Origin: Gordonia lacunae
GTDB taxonomy: Bacteria > Actinomycetota > Actinomycetes > Mycobacteriales > Mycobacteriaceae
Direction of reading: 5' to 3'
DNA length: 64,000 nucleotides
Assembly: GCF_002149015.1 (NCBI RefSeq)
Contig: NZ_NGFO01000001.1
Coordinates: forward strand, 248,001-312,000
In this document: piece by piece, positions 28,258 through 36,873 of the stretch
How the letters are laid out: each line of letters starts with the position of its first letter
Position numbering within the stretch: the first letter of the stretch is position 1
Notes under the pieces: generated by a model
What the model saw: the letters and a program-made list of their open reading frames with translations, nothing else
Databases searched by the model: none
Told to the model about the DNA's origin: nothing
Position numbers and translations under genes: made by a program

Positions 28258-28300
28258 ACCTCCAGCCCTCCTCGCATAGGGGTCGAGGTGGGCTGGAGGT
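28258..28300. terminator. inverted repeat after the protease gene
   Basis: ACCTCCAGCCC (28258-28268) is matched by GGGCTGGAGGT (28290-28300), 11 perfect pairs with a 21-base loop. It lies about 145 bases beyond the protease stop. It may be a terminator or an RNA element; there is no T-run. Nothing else is recognised in 28115-28377. Confidence 0.45.
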
Positions 28301-28377
28301 GGCCGGCCCGGCGTCGGACCGCCGGGTGTTGGTTCAGGTGCGATCCACCGGCACGGTGTCGGCTCCGTGCCGACGGT

Positions 28378-28383
28378 TAGTGT
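28378..28383 (+). promoter_or_regulatory. -10 hexamer (TAGTGT) of the uracil-DNA glycosylase gene
   Basis: Six bases before the ATG at 28390; leaderless arrangement. Confidence 0.5.
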
Positions 28384-28389
28384 CGAGAT

Positions 28390-29112
28390 ATGGCCACCCG
28401 ACGACGCTTCCGTGATCTGGCGGAGCTCGACGCGCAGCTGATCGAGTGCCGCGCATGCCCGCGTCTCGTCAAATGGCGGGAACGGGTCGCCCGCGAGAAG
28501 CGTCGCGCGTTCGCCGACGAGGAGTACTGGGGTCGGCCGGTGGCCGGTATCGGTCCGGCCGACGCGCGACTGCTGATCGTCGGGCTCGCCCCCGCGGCGC
28601 ACGGCGGAAATCGCACCGGGCGCATGTTCACCGGGGATCGCAGCGGCGATGTCCTGTTCTCGGCGTTGTATCTCGCCGGCCTTGCGAGCCAACCTCATTC
28701 GGTCGCGATCGGTGACGGGTTGGAGCTCTTCGACACGCGTATCACCGCGCCGGTGCATTGTGCCCCGCCGCAGAACAAACCGACGGTCGCCGAACGCGAC
28801 ACCTGTTCCTACTGGTTGCACGCCGAACTCGAACTACTCGCGCCGACGGTCCGCTCGGTGGTCACCCTCGGCGGATTCGGTTGGCAGTCAACACTTCGCA
28901 CATTCGCGAAGCTCGGCTGGACGGTCCCCAAACCGCTGCCGAAGTTCGGACACGGCGTCTCCACGACGCTTGTCCGCGAGGGCGCCGAACTCGAGGTGTT
29001 CGGGTGTTATCACGTGAGCCAGCAGAACACCTTCACCGGACGGTTGACGGTGGAGATGGTCGTGGACGTGCTCACCGAGGCGGCACGGTCGGCGGGGATC
29101 GAGAACGGGTGA
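28390..29112 (+). CDS. udgB: uracil-DNA glycosylase, family 5 (UdgB type)
   Basis: 240 residues. Removes uracil and other deaminated bases from DNA. Motif A is [19 protein letters not shown] near residue 65, which lacks the catalytic Asp/Asn of family 1 and defines family 5. Motif B is [12 protein letters not shown] near 215. Four cysteines (ECRACP, VHCAPP, DTCSYW) fit the iron-sulfur cluster of this family. High-GC actinobacteria commonly keep this enzyme against cytosine deamination. It stands alone between the protease operon and gatD. Confidence 0.9.
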   Translation: MATRRRFRDLAELDAQLIECRACPRLVKWRERVAREKRRAFADEEYWGRPVAGIGPADARLLIVGLAPAAHGGNRTGRMFTGDRSGDVLFSALYLAGLASQPHSVAIGDGLELFDTRITAPVHCAPPQNKPTVAERDTCSYWLHAELELLAPTVRSVVTLGGFGWQSTLRTFAKLGWTVPKPLPKFGHGVSTTLVREGAELEVFGCYHVSQQNTFTGRLTVEMVVDVLTEAARSAGIENG

Positions 29113-29247
29113 GGCGGTCCGGGTTACCTGTGGTCAGAGCGGAGACCCGCCTGCCGATGTGCTCGCGACGCGTGGCCGGATGAGAGCGCGAGGTCTCGGT
29201 GTCGGCGGGCAGGGAGTGGGGTCGAGTCGCATGGTGCGTCGCAACCA

Positions 29248-29319
29248 CCGCTCCCTGCGGTGCGAGGAGCGGGCGGTGGCTCGTCGCTTACGCTCCTTGC
29301 ACCTCGGGGGAGCGGAGAG
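29248..29319. repeat. mosaic palindromic repeat, copy B (two inverted halves)
   Basis: CCGCTCCCTGCGGTGCGAGG starts at 29248 and is followed in inverted sense by GGCTCGTCGCTTACGCTCCT (from 29278) running to GGGGGAGCGGAG. Between convergent genes; diverged from copies A and C at several positions. No gene is seen in 29113-29320. Confidence 0.7.
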
Positions 29320-29320
29320 A

Positions 29321-30043
29321 CTACCGCCGTCGTCCGGCGGCGAGGCGCTCTCGGCGTAGCCGATCGACCTCGGGGAGGTCCAGCGGGGCAAGGGATTCGA
29401 CGCCCATCGCGGTGGCGAGGAGACGATCGGCGAGTTCGGGGTTGCGGGCCAGTGCCGGGCCGTGCATGTAGGTGCCGATGACGCTGCCCTGGACGACGCC
29501 TTCGGTGCCGTCGCCGACGCCGTTGCCCACGCCATGCCGTACCCGACCCAGCGGGGCCGCGTCGGACCCGAGAGTCGTTCCCCCACGGTGGTTCTCGAAC
29601 CCGGTGAGGGGTTGTGACAGTCCTGGGAGGGTCGGGTCGACGAGCAATTCGCCGATACTCCGCTCCGCCTGGGGCGCCGTCGTGAGATCGAACAGGGAGA
29701 TGCCGTCGACGCGTTCACCCGCCGATGTCTCGTACCAGTGGCCGAGCACCTGGATGGCGGCGCAGATGGCCAGCACCGGGCGTCCGGCGGCTGCCGCCTG
29801 CTGCAGGCCGGGGTAGCGCGTGAGGTGCCGCGTGGCGAGGCGCTGCGCGTAATCCTCTGCGCCGCCGAGGGTGTAGACGTCCAGCGAGTCGGGGACCGGG
29901 TCGTCGAGCGTGATGTGGACGACCTCGGCGTCGATGCCGCGCATCACCGCACGGCGTTTCAGGACGAGTGCGTTCCCGCCGTCCCCGTAGGTGCCCATGA
30001 CGTCGGGCAGGACGAGACCGATCCGCAGGGTCGATTCGCTCAC
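29321..30043 (-). CDS. gatD: lipid II isoglutaminyl synthase, glutaminase subunit GatD
   Basis: 240 residues from a GTG overlapping the murT stop (GTGA). A CobB/CobQ-type glutamine amidotransferase that releases ammonia for MurT to amidate the D-Glu of lipid II. The nucleophile is the Cys in LAICAAIQVLG near residue 95. GDGGNALVLKRRA lies at the N terminus, and the catalytic His is in GTYMHGPALA near 200. In M. tuberculosis the same protein is often annotated CobQ2. An isolated cobyric acid synthase role is unlikely given murT next door. Confidence 0.9.
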   Translation of the reverse strand: MSESTLRIGLVLPDVMGTYGDGGNALVLKRRAVMRGIDAEVVHITLDDPVPDSLDVYTLGGAEDYAQRLATRHLTRYPGLQQAAAAGRPVLAICAAIQVLGHWYETSAGERVDGISLFDLTTAPQAERSIGELLVDPTLPGLSQPLTGFENHRGGTTLGSDAAPLGRVRHGVGNGVGDGTEGVVQGSVIGTYMHGPALARNPELADRLLATAMGVESLAPLDLPEVDRLRRERLAAGRRR

Positions 30044-31341
30044 TGCTCCGCCTTCCGAGATCGTGCTGCGCGTTCCAGGGCGGTGCCGAGGTCGCGAAAC
30101 GCCGTGTAGTTCGCCAGGACCTCGACGCGCCCCGGCGGGCAGGACGCGATGGCGGCCATGGGATCGGGGACGGTGGTGTGCTCGGCGCCCGCGTAGAGCA
30201 ACCGCACGGACAGGTCGGCGGCGCGCTCGCCGGCCGCGACGACCTGCATGGTCTCGAACGCCTCGAATCGCACGTCCCACAGCCAGGACAGGTCCTCGCC
30301 ATCGGGTACCTGGCCGTTGACCGCGATGACCAGTCCGTCGGCGTCCTGGTCGATCATCGACATCGCTTCTTGCCATCCGGCCGGATTCTTGGCGAGAAGT
30401 GTTCGGACCGAATGATTTCCGATCTGATGGATGCCGTACCGGCCGGCGACCTCGCCGACCGTGCCGACGGCTGCCACCGCGTTGTGCGGATCGGCGCCCA
30501 TCGCGACTGCCGCCGCCACCGCCTGGGTCGCGTTGCCGCGGTTGGCCCTACCCGGTACCGCGAGTTCCAGGGGGGCGCTGAATCCGTCGGGGCCGTAGAT
30601 GTTCTCGTCGTCGAACCACCAGTCGGGGGTGGGGCGCCGGAAGTCGTCGTCGCCGGTCGAGCGCCACCCCCCCTCGGAACGGACGATGGGCTCGCCGGTC
30701 CGCGGGCAACTGACCGAGTCGCCGACCCAACTCGCGCCGGCCGCGACCCAGACCACGTCGGGGGCGTCGAACGCGGCGGAGGTCACGAGGACGTCGTCAC
30801 AGTTGGCGATCACCGTGGTCTCGGGGTGGCGGGCGATTCCCTCGCGGAGCCGGCGCTCGATCATGTTGATCTCGCCGACCCGGTCGAGCTGATCGCGGGA
30901 CAGGTTGAGCAGCACGAGGACCTCGGGGTCGACGGCGTCGCTGACATGCGGGACATGGAGTTCGTCGACCTCGAGCGCGCAGAACGGCGCCGTCCGGCTC
31001 AAGGTGAGGGTCGCGATGATCCCGGCGTCCATGTTGGCGCCGTCGGCCTGGGTCGCGACCTCGCCGAGTTCGGCCATCGCGGCCGCGGTCATCCGGGTGG
31101 TCGTCGACTTGCCGTTGGTACCGGTGACGATCGCGGTGCGCTTGCCCGCCGCGAGCCGGCCCATGATCTGGGGGTCGATCTTCGCGGCGACGAGGCCGCC
31201 GATCATCGACCCCTTGCCTCGTCCCGCGGTTCGTGACGCCCACCGGGCCGCCGCGGCGGCGCCCAGGGCGACGGCGGTACGGGCGGGAACACGGGGGGTG
31301 CTGCGGGTTGCGGAACCGGCGGAAGAGAGTCGGTCGGGCAT
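30040..31341 (-). CDS. murT: lipid II isoglutaminyl synthase, ligase subunit MurT
   Basis: 433 residues. Mur-ligase fold: P-loop TGTNGKSTTTRM near residue 72, central domain LNLSRDQLDRVGE, and the DUF1727 C-terminal domain (about 315-430). It transfers ammonia from GatD to the alpha-carboxylate of D-isoglutamate in lipid II. The zinc-ribbon insert that in firmicute MurT holds four cysteines shows only one here (VSCPRTGEPI), followed by GWRSTGDDDFRRP, so metal binding there is probably lost. Divergent from the esterase gene. Confidence 0.9.
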   Translation of the reverse strand: MPDRLSSAGSATRSTPRVPARTAVALGAAAAARWASRTAGRGKGSMIGGLVAAKIDPQIMGRLAAGKRTAIVTGTNGKSTTTRMTAAAMAELGEVATQADGANMDAGIIATLTLSRTAPFCALEVDELHVPHVSDAVDPEVLVLLNLSRDQLDRVGEINMIERRLREGIARHPETTVIANCDDVLVTSAAFDAPDVVWVAAGASWVGDSVSCPRTGEPIVRSEGGWRSTGDDDFRRPTPDWWFDDENIYGPDGFSAPLELAVPGRANRGNATQAVAAAVAMGADPHNAVAAVGTVGEVAGRYGIHQIGNHSVRTLLAKNPAGWQEAMSMIDQDADGLVIAVNGQVPDGEDLSWLWDVRFEAFETMQVVAAGERAADLSVRLLYAGAEHTTVPDPMAAIASCPPGRVEVLANYTAFRDLGTALERAARSRKAEQ

Positions 31342-31416
31342 GCGCACGAGTGTGTCACAGGCTGATCCGACGGGAGTGGTCGTGCCATCCGCCCGCGCCG
31401 CGTAGGCTCTGCGGCT

Positions 31417-32508
31417 GTGAGTCGCGACACCCAACTGCGTCTGTCCCTGCCCGCTCGAGTGCAACGCGGAGTGTTGCTCGCCGCCGCGCGCATCCCCGCC
31501 GGTGCGCTGGCCGTTCTGGGGCGCCGGGCACCGGTCAACTCCGACGGCGAGCGGGTCGCCCCCGAGCTCGCGGCCATCGGCTGGGCCAACGACAACGTGC
31601 CCGGCCTGAATCCCTTCCAGGGTGAGGTGGCGCAGTCGCGCGCACAGACCGACGAGAGCGGCGCATCCATGGCCGAGGTGCTGCCACCGCTGGCGGTGGA
31701 AGAGGACCTCGTCATCGACGGGCCCGCCGGTCCGATCCCGGCCACCCGATACCGCTCCTCGACCGAGTCGGCGGGTTTGCTCGTCTACTACCACGGCGGT
31801 GGCTTCGTCACCGGGAGCCGGATCAGCCATGACGCGTTCGTCCGTCGCCTCGCTCACGGCACCGGACTCGATGTGCTGTCGATCGAGTACCGCCTGGCCC
31901 CGGAGGCGCCGTTTCCGGCGGCCGTCGAGGACGCGGTGTCGGCCTGGCACTTCGCTGTCGAGGTCGCGCCGAAGTGGGGTCTCGACCCCGGGCGGATCAT
32001 CGTCGGCGGGGACAGTGCCGGCGGGAACCTCGCGACCGTCGTGGCCCGGGAGGTCCGGAACGAGTCGGTGACCCCGTTCTTCCAGCTGCTCATCTACCCG
32101 GTGACCGACCAGGCCGCCGACACCCCGTCGCGGCGGGAGTTCGCGTCCGGATATTTCCTCACCGCCGACGGCATCGACTGGTTCACCGACCGGTATCTGC
32201 CCGATGTCACGCAGCGACGTGATCCGCGGTGCTCGCCCCTGCTGGCCGACGATCTCGATGGCCTCCCGCCCGCTCATGTCATGGTCGCCGGTTTCGATCC
32301 GCTTCGCGACGAGGGCCTCGCGTACGCGCGCAAGCTCGAGGAAGCCGGCGTACCGGTCACGGTCCGCCGAGAGGGAGCGATGATCCACGGGTTCGTCAAC
32401 ATGACCCTCATCAGTCCCGGCGCCCGCGCCGCGGTCGACCGCCTGTGCGCGGTGGTGCGCGATGCGCTCGACGCGACGCCACCCCCAGGGACGACGTCAC
32501 CCGCCTGA
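31417..32508 (+). CDS. alpha/beta hydrolase, hormone-sensitive-lipase-like esterase
   Basis: 363 residues from GTG. HGGGF oxyanion motif near residue 128, nucleophile in GDSAGGNLA near 205, and acid and base in GFDPLRDEG and MIHGFVNM complete the triad. The cap region is the N-terminal 90 residues. These enzymes hydrolyse short- to medium-chain esters. TAGGCT lies eight bases before the start. The last 12 bases overlap the convergent transporter gene. Confidence 0.87.
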   Translation: MSRDTQLRLSLPARVQRGVLLAAARIPAGALAVLGRRAPVNSDGERVAPELAAIGWANDNVPGLNPFQGEVAQSRAQTDESGASMAEVLPPLAVEEDLVIDGPAGPIPATRYRSSTESAGLLVYYHGGGFVTGSRISHDAFVRRLAHGTGLDVLSIEYRLAPEAPFPAAVEDAVSAWHFAVEVAPKWGLDPGRIIVGGDSAGGNLATVVAREVRNESVTPFFQLLIYPVTDQAADTPSRREFASGYFLTADGIDWFTDRYLPDVTQRRDPRCSPLLADDLDGLPPAHVMVAGFDPLRDEGLAYARKLEEAGVPVTVRREGAMIHGFVNMTLISPGARAAVDRLCAVVRDALDATPPPGTTSPA

Positions 32509-33492
32509 GCGCACCGGGTTCCCGATGCCGGCGAGCGCGGACGCGTCGTCCGATCCGGAACCGGGTGAGGTCGTCGTCGGTTCGGCGGCGGACGCCGAAC
32601 GGCTGCGAGCCCGCGGCCGAGCCATCACCCCGGCTGCGCAACCGGCCACGACGATGACCGCGCCGACGATCTCGCCGACCGACGGGACCTCGCCGAGGAC
32701 GACGAAGGCCGCCGAGATCCCCACCACGGGCACGAGGAGCGACATCGGTGACACCCGGCTGGCATCGTTGCGGCCGAGGAGCGTGGTCCACAGACCCGCG
32801 CCGATGACGGTGCCGAAGACCGCGAGGTAGAGCAGACCGCCGAGGGCGCGGAGACCGCTCTCGCTACCGAGTGTGGAGAGTGCCTCGAACCCCGCGGCGG
32901 GACCCTCGACGACGAGACTGACCGCGTACAGCGGTGGGGTGGCGACGACGGCCATCCACAGCGTCATCCGGAGGGAGTCGTCGGGACGGGCGAGCCGGCC
33001 ACCGATGTTGCCGGCGGCCCAGCTCAGACCGCCGAGGACGGTGAGACCGACGGGAAGGAGCGCGGCCGCACCGAGATCGCTCCCGCGGACCCGGTCCAGC
33101 GCGATCAGCGCCATACCGACGACCGCGATCGCGAGTCCCAGGACCTGGCCGACGGTCATCCGCTCCCGCAGGAACAGCACACCCAGGACGACGGTGAAGG
33201 GTGCCGAGGTCTGGAGCACCAGAGATGCGAGCCCGGTGGGCATGCCCAGATCCATCGCCAGGAACAGCAGGATGAACTGCACGCTGCCGAAGCCGGCGAC
33301 GTAGAGCAGGAACCACTTCAGGCGCACCTTCGGGAAGCGGACGAAGAGCATCACCGGTATAGCCAGCACCGCGAATCGCATCGCGGCGAGGAAGAACGGC
33401 GGGAAGTGGTCGAGTCCGAGTCGGATCGCGATGAAGTTCAATCCCCAGAGGACGACGACGAACAGCGCGAGGAGGCGATCACGAGTGGACAT
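32497..33492 (-). CDS. EamA/DMT-family transporter
   Basis: 331 residues with ten predicted helices in two EamA repeats (about 1-135 and 150-290), starting LLALFVVVLWGLNFIAIRLGLD. A hydrophilic C-terminal tail of about 40 residues follows. It probably exports amino acids or other metabolites; the substrate is not deducible. Upstream, between this gene and thioredoxin, lies an unusual AT-rich patch with two palindromes, probably its promoter and operator. Confidence 0.85.
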   Translation of the reverse strand: MSTRDRLLALFVVVLWGLNFIAIRLGLDHFPPFFLAAMRFAVLAIPVMLFVRFPKVRLKWFLLYVAGFGSVQFILLFLAMDLGMPTGLASLVLQTSAPFTVVLGVLFLRERMTVGQVLGLAIAVVGMALIALDRVRGSDLGAAALLPVGLTVLGGLSWAAGNIGGRLARPDDSLRMTLWMAVVATPPLYAVSLVVEGPAAGFEALSTLGSESGLRALGGLLYLAVFGTVIGAGLWTTLLGRNDASRVSPMSLLVPVVGISAAFVVLGEVPSVGEIVGAVIVVAGCAAGVMARPRARSRSASAAEPTTTSPGSGSDDASALAGIGNPVRSGG

Positions 33493-33527
33493 GGCCCCAT
33501 GGTCGGCGCCGGCGAAGTGAAGAACAA

Positions 33528-33565
33528 TCTAATTTAGACGCACGGACTATTCAGATTTACTGAAT
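33528..33565. promoter_or_regulatory. two palindromes in an AT-rich patch upstream of the EamA gene
   Basis: TCTAATTTAGA (33528-33538) and ATTCAG-5-CTGAAT (33549-33565), both perfect. The composition differs sharply from the surroundings. They lie 36 to 73 bases upstream of the transporter ATG, so operator or promoter function is likely. The second palindrome is also just beyond the thioredoxin stop. Confidence 0.5.
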
Positions 33566-33575
33566 ATTGCGCCGG

Positions 33576-33938
33576 TCACTGCTGAGCCGCGGCGACCTTC
33601 GCGCGCACGTCGTCCATGTCGAGGCCCTCGACGGCCCCGATCAGTTCCTCGAGTTGTGCCGCCGGGAGCGCGCCGGGCTGATTGAACACCAGGATCCCGT
33701 CGCGGAACGCCATCAGTGTCGGGATGGAACGGATGCCGAGACTGCCGGCGAGCTGCTGCTCGGCCTCGGTGTCGATCTTGCCGAACACGATGTCGGAGTG
33801 CGCTTCGGACGCCTTCTCGAAGACGGGTGCGAACTGCCGGCACGGACCGCACCAGCCGGCCCAGAAGTCGAGCAGGACGATGCCGTCCGAGGCGATGGTG
33901 TCCTCGAAGGTTTCCAGGGTGATGTCTTGTGATGCCAT
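33576..33938 (-). CDS. trxA: thioredoxin
   Basis: 120 residues. Redox motif WAGWCGPCRQFAP near residue 30, the cis-proline in IRSIPTLMAFRDG near 75, and about 15 extra C-terminal residues. A general protein disulfide reductase, cytosolic (no signal peptide). No reductase gene is adjacent. An inverted repeat CCCACA-4-TGTGGG (33943-33958) lies directly before the start codon. Confidence 0.9.
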   Translation of the reverse strand: MASQDITLETFEDTIASDGIVLLDFWAGWCGPCRQFAPVFEKASEAHSDIVFGKIDTEAEQQLAGSLGIRSIPTLMAFRDGILVFNQPGALPAAQLEELIGAVEGLDMDDVRAKVAAAQQ

Positions 33939-34040
33939 GCCCCCCACAACGGTGTGGGAGGCCCTGACATTCCTGGCGGGGGTGGCGGTGGCCGTTCGCC
34001 CGCGCCGCGCGGGCTTCGCAGGTGACGGGTGGGTCCTGAG

Positions 34041-34046
34041 TACCGT
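34041..34046 (+). promoter_or_regulatory. -10 hexamer (TACCGT) of the LysR gene
   Basis: Six bases before the ATG at 34053; leaderless arrangement. Confidence 0.45.
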
Positions 34047-34052
34047 TGTCCC

Positions 34053-34934
34053 ATGGAGGTCCGGCGTCTTCGACTGTTGCGTGAGTTCGCCGATCGGGAA
34101 TCGATCGGTGCGGTGGCCGAGGCGATGCACATGACCCCGTCGGCGGTGTCACAGCAGTTGAAAGTCCTGGCCGAGGAGGCCGGGGTCCCGCTGTTCGAAC
34201 CCGACGGCAGGCGAATCCGCCTGACCGAGGCCGGGCGCGCGCTCGTGTTGCGCGCCGACGACGTGATCGCGGCGGTGGACCGGGCGCAGGAGGAGATGTC
34301 GTCGTACCGGTCCGGCAAGGCACGCGTACGGCTGGCGATGTTCCCGTCCGGTGCGACGCTCCTGCTTCCCTCGGTCCTGGAGCGCGCCGCGGCGTCGGGC
34401 ATCGACGTGCACGCGGTGCATCTCGACATCGGATATCACGACGCCGCACCGGCTCTCGCGGACCACGATGTCGTGGTCACCCACCGTGACGAACGCACAC
34501 CGGCGATCGACGAACCCCGGGTCCGGGTCACCGAACTGATGCGCGAACCCGTCGACGTGATCGTCGCCGCCGACAGCGAGTTGGCCCTGCGAGACCAGGT
34601 CGCGGTCACCGAACTCGCCGATCACGATTGGATCAGTGTCGAAGGTGGCTTCCCGGTCGACGATGTGCTGCTGTCGATCTCGGCGGCGACCGGAGTGGCG
34701 CCACGAGTGACCCAGCGGATGCTGGACTTCACGACGATCGAGGCGCTGGTGGCCCATGGGCACGGCATCGCACTGATGCCGCGGTTCGCCGTCCGCCATC
34801 CAGAGGTGAAACGGCTGGTGCTCAAAGGGGTTCGGGCCGCGCGGGTGTACGAGGCGCTGGCCCGTCCGCGTTCGCGGGCGGCCGTGCAGCAGGTCGTCGA
34901 CCACCTGCACGCGGTCGGCGTCGACCAGGGCTGA
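34053..34934 (+). CDS. LysR-family transcriptional regulator
   Basis: 293 residues. N-terminal winged helix (MEVRRLRLLREFADRESIGAVAEAMHMTPSAVSQQLKVLAEEAG) followed by the effector domain (about 90-290). The target is not clear: the divergent neighbour is thioredoxin and the convergent one an acyl-CoA dehydrogenase. No T-N11-A site was identified with confidence. The N terminus starts directly at the helix with no leader. Confidence 0.87.
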   Translation: MEVRRLRLLREFADRESIGAVAEAMHMTPSAVSQQLKVLAEEAGVPLFEPDGRRIRLTEAGRALVLRADDVIAAVDRAQEEMSSYRSGKARVRLAMFPSGATLLLPSVLERAAASGIDVHAVHLDIGYHDAAPALADHDVVVTHRDERTPAIDEPRVRVTELMREPVDVIVAADSELALRDQVAVTELADHDWISVEGGFPVDDVLLSISAATGVAPRVTQRMLDFTTIEALVAHGHGIALMPRFAVRHPEVKRLVLKGVRAARVYEALARPRSRAAVQQVVDHLHAVGVDQG

Positions 34935-34960
34935 TCACCGCCGGCCCGGCCGGGTACGCA

Positions 34961-34990
34961 GACAGCCCGGGGCGTGGGCCCCGGGCTGTC
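34961..34990. terminator. bidirectional terminator hairpin
   Basis: GACAGCCCGGGG pairs perfectly with CCCCGGGCTGTC across a six-base loop. It lies between the convergent LysR gene and acyl-CoA dehydrogenase gene. No T-run. Confidence 0.75.
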
Positions 34991-35005
34991 GACGATTGCG
35001 AGAAC

Positions 35006-36157
35006 TCAGACGCCGAGGCTCTTGCCGACGATGTCCTTCATGATCTCGGTGGTGCCACCGAAGATCGTCTGGATACGGGCGTCGGTGTAGGCGCGGGCGA
35101 CGCGGTACTCGTTCATGTAGCCGTAGCCGCCGTGCAGCTGCAGACAGCTGTCGATGACCCGCTTGGCGAGCTCGGTACACCACCACTTGTTCTTGGAGGC
35201 GTCGACGGCGTTCAGCTCGCCGTCGAGCACCCCCTGCAGGCAGCGGTCGATGTAGACCTCGGCGATGTCGAGTTCGGTGGCCATCTCGGCGAGGGTGAAG
35301 CGATTCGCCTGGAAGGTGCCGATCGGGCGACCGAAGGCCTTGCGGTCCTTGGTGTACTGAAGTGTCTCGTCGAAGATCGCGCGTGCACCGGCGATGGCGC
35401 CGATGCCGATGGACAGGCGTTCGGAGGGCAGGTTCTGCATCAGGTGGTAGAAGCCCATGCCCTCTTGGCCCAGCAGGTTCTCGGCGGGCACCCGCACGTC
35501 GTTGAAGTGCAGCTCGGCGGTGTCCTGTGCCTTGAGGCCCATCTTGTCGAGCTTGCGCCCGCGCTCGAAGCCCTCCATGCCGCGCTCGACGACCAACAGG
35601 GAGAACGCCTTGTGGCCTGCTTCGGGATCCGGATTGGTCCGGCACACCACGACCACGAGGTCGGAGTTGATGCCCGAGGAGATGAACGTCTTGTTGCCGT
35701 TGAGGACGTAGTGATCGCCCTCGAGCTTCGCCGAGGTCTTGATGCCGGCGAGGTCGGAACCGGCGCCCGGCTCGGTCATCGCGACGGCGAGAATCGTCTC
35801 GCCGGTGGCGATCCCGGGCATCCAGCGCTTCTTCTGCTCGTCATCGGCGAGGTGCACGAAGTACGGTGCGACGACGTCGTTCTGCAGGCTGAGGCCGGGT
35901 GCCGCGCCGTCGAACTTCGCGAACTCCTCGACCACCACGGCGTTGAACCGGAAGTCGTCCATGGCCCCGCCGCCGCCGTACTCCTCGGGGATGTTGAACC
36001 CGAGAAGTCCTGCGTCACCGGCCTTCTTGAACGCGATGCGATCGACCTGACCGGCTCGCGTCCACTCCTCGGTGTACGGGGCGCATTCGCGCTGCAGGAA
36101 CTGGCGTGCGGTCTCCCGCAGGGCCTCGTGCTCGTCTTCGAAGATGGTGCGTTTCAT
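35006..36157 (-). CDS. acyl-CoA dehydrogenase
   Basis: 383 residues with GGGAGA before the ATG. FAD-dependent alpha,beta-dehydrogenation of an acyl-CoA in the cytosol. Signatures: AVAMTEPGAGSDLAGIKTSA near residue 125, RKAFGRPIGTFQ, and LHGGYGYMNEYRVARAYTD. The position usually carrying the catalytic Glu (YEGT) reads FGGTTEIMK, as in long-chain acyl-CoA dehydrogenases whose base sits on another helix. It is the third gene of a thiolase-TetR-dehydrogenase run, 29 bases after the regulator. Confidence 0.88.
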   Translation of the reverse strand: MKRTIFEDEHEALRETARQFLQRECAPYTEEWTRAGQVDRIAFKKAGDAGLLGFNIPEEYGGGGAMDDFRFNAVVVEEFAKFDGAAPGLSLQNDVVAPYFVHLADDEQKKRWMPGIATGETILAVAMTEPGAGSDLAGIKTSAKLEGDHYVLNGNKTFISSGINSDLVVVVCRTNPDPEAGHKAFSLLVVERGMEGFERGRKLDKMGLKAQDTAELHFNDVRVPAENLLGQEGMGFYHLMQNLPSERLSIGIGAIAGARAIFDETLQYTKDRKAFGRPIGTFQANRFTLAEMATELDIAEVYIDRCLQGVLDGELNAVDASKNKWWCTELAKRVIDSCLQLHGGYGYMNEYRVARAYTDARIQTIFGGTTEIMKDIVGKSLGV

Positions 36158-36186
36158 GGCTTCTCCCTTTCGTGAGTGAGTCTGAC

Positions 36187-36873
36187 TCAGATGTCTGTCG
36201 GTGCTCGGCCGGCGTCGGTGTGTCCTCGGGCGCCGACGACGCGCAGAGAGATCAGGGCATACGACGCCGCCACCTCGGCGGGCGTGCGAGCACCTGACGG
36301 CCGATACCAGGTGGTGACCGCCTGGCATGCACCGAAGAGGTACCGCAGGACGTCTTTGACGTCCTCCTCGAACGCGAACTCGCCCGACTCGACGCCGCGT
36401 TCGATGACTCCGGCGAGCAGCTCCTCGGTCTCGGTGCGCATCGCGACGTAGGTCTCACGCCGCGGATCATCGGAGTCGAGGTGGCGGAACTCGCTGGCGA
36501 CGCTGGCGAGTTCGAGATCGCTGGTCATGTGCAACACGATCGATTCGATGGCGTTGGACAGTTGCTCGCTCGGCGTCCGGCCGGACTGGATTGCTGCGCC
36601 GACCCACGCCAGCACCGAGGTCATCGCCGCCTCGAGCAATTCGACGAGGATGCCCAGTTTGTTGTCGTGGTGGTAGTACAGCGTCGGCAGTGACACGCCT
36701 GCCCGCGAGGCGATGTCGCGGATCGAGGTGCCGTGGTAACCGCGCTCGTAGAAGGCGTGTTTCGCCGCGACGAGGGTGGCCGGCAACGGCACCGGCTCGC
36801 GTCGTCGCCAGTCCAGACCCTCGGTATCGATCGTCAGCTTCCGGGTGGGAGCCGTCTTGGCCGGTTCAGACAC
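36187..36873 (-). CDS. TetR-family transcriptional regulator
   Basis: 228 residues from a GTG just before the thiolase stop (overlap of eight bases); upstream residues of the open frame are out of family. HTH: AAKHAFYERGYHGTSIRDIASRAGVSLPTLYYHHDNK. The C-terminal ligand domain resembles KstR2/FadR-like actinobacterial regulators of lipid catabolism. Lying between thiolase and acyl-CoA dehydrogenase genes, it probably controls its own operon through the TAACGATCGTTA palindrome upstream of the thiolase. Confidence 0.86.
   Translation of the reverse strand: MSEPAKTAPTRKLTIDTEGLDWRRREPVPLPATLVAAKHAFYERGYHGTSIRDIASRAGVSLPTLYYHHDNKLGILVELLEAAMTSVLAWVGAAIQSGRTPSEQLSNAIESIVLHMTSDLELASVASEFRHLDSDDPRRETYVAMRTETEELLAGVIERGVESGEFAFEEDVKDVLRYLFGACQAVTTWYRPSGARTPAEVAASYALISLRVVGARGHTDAGRAPTDI

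Noticed and set aside
29321..30043. Cobyric acid synthase CobQ
   Set aside because: It overlaps murT and has the short GatD form; no cobalamin genes are near.
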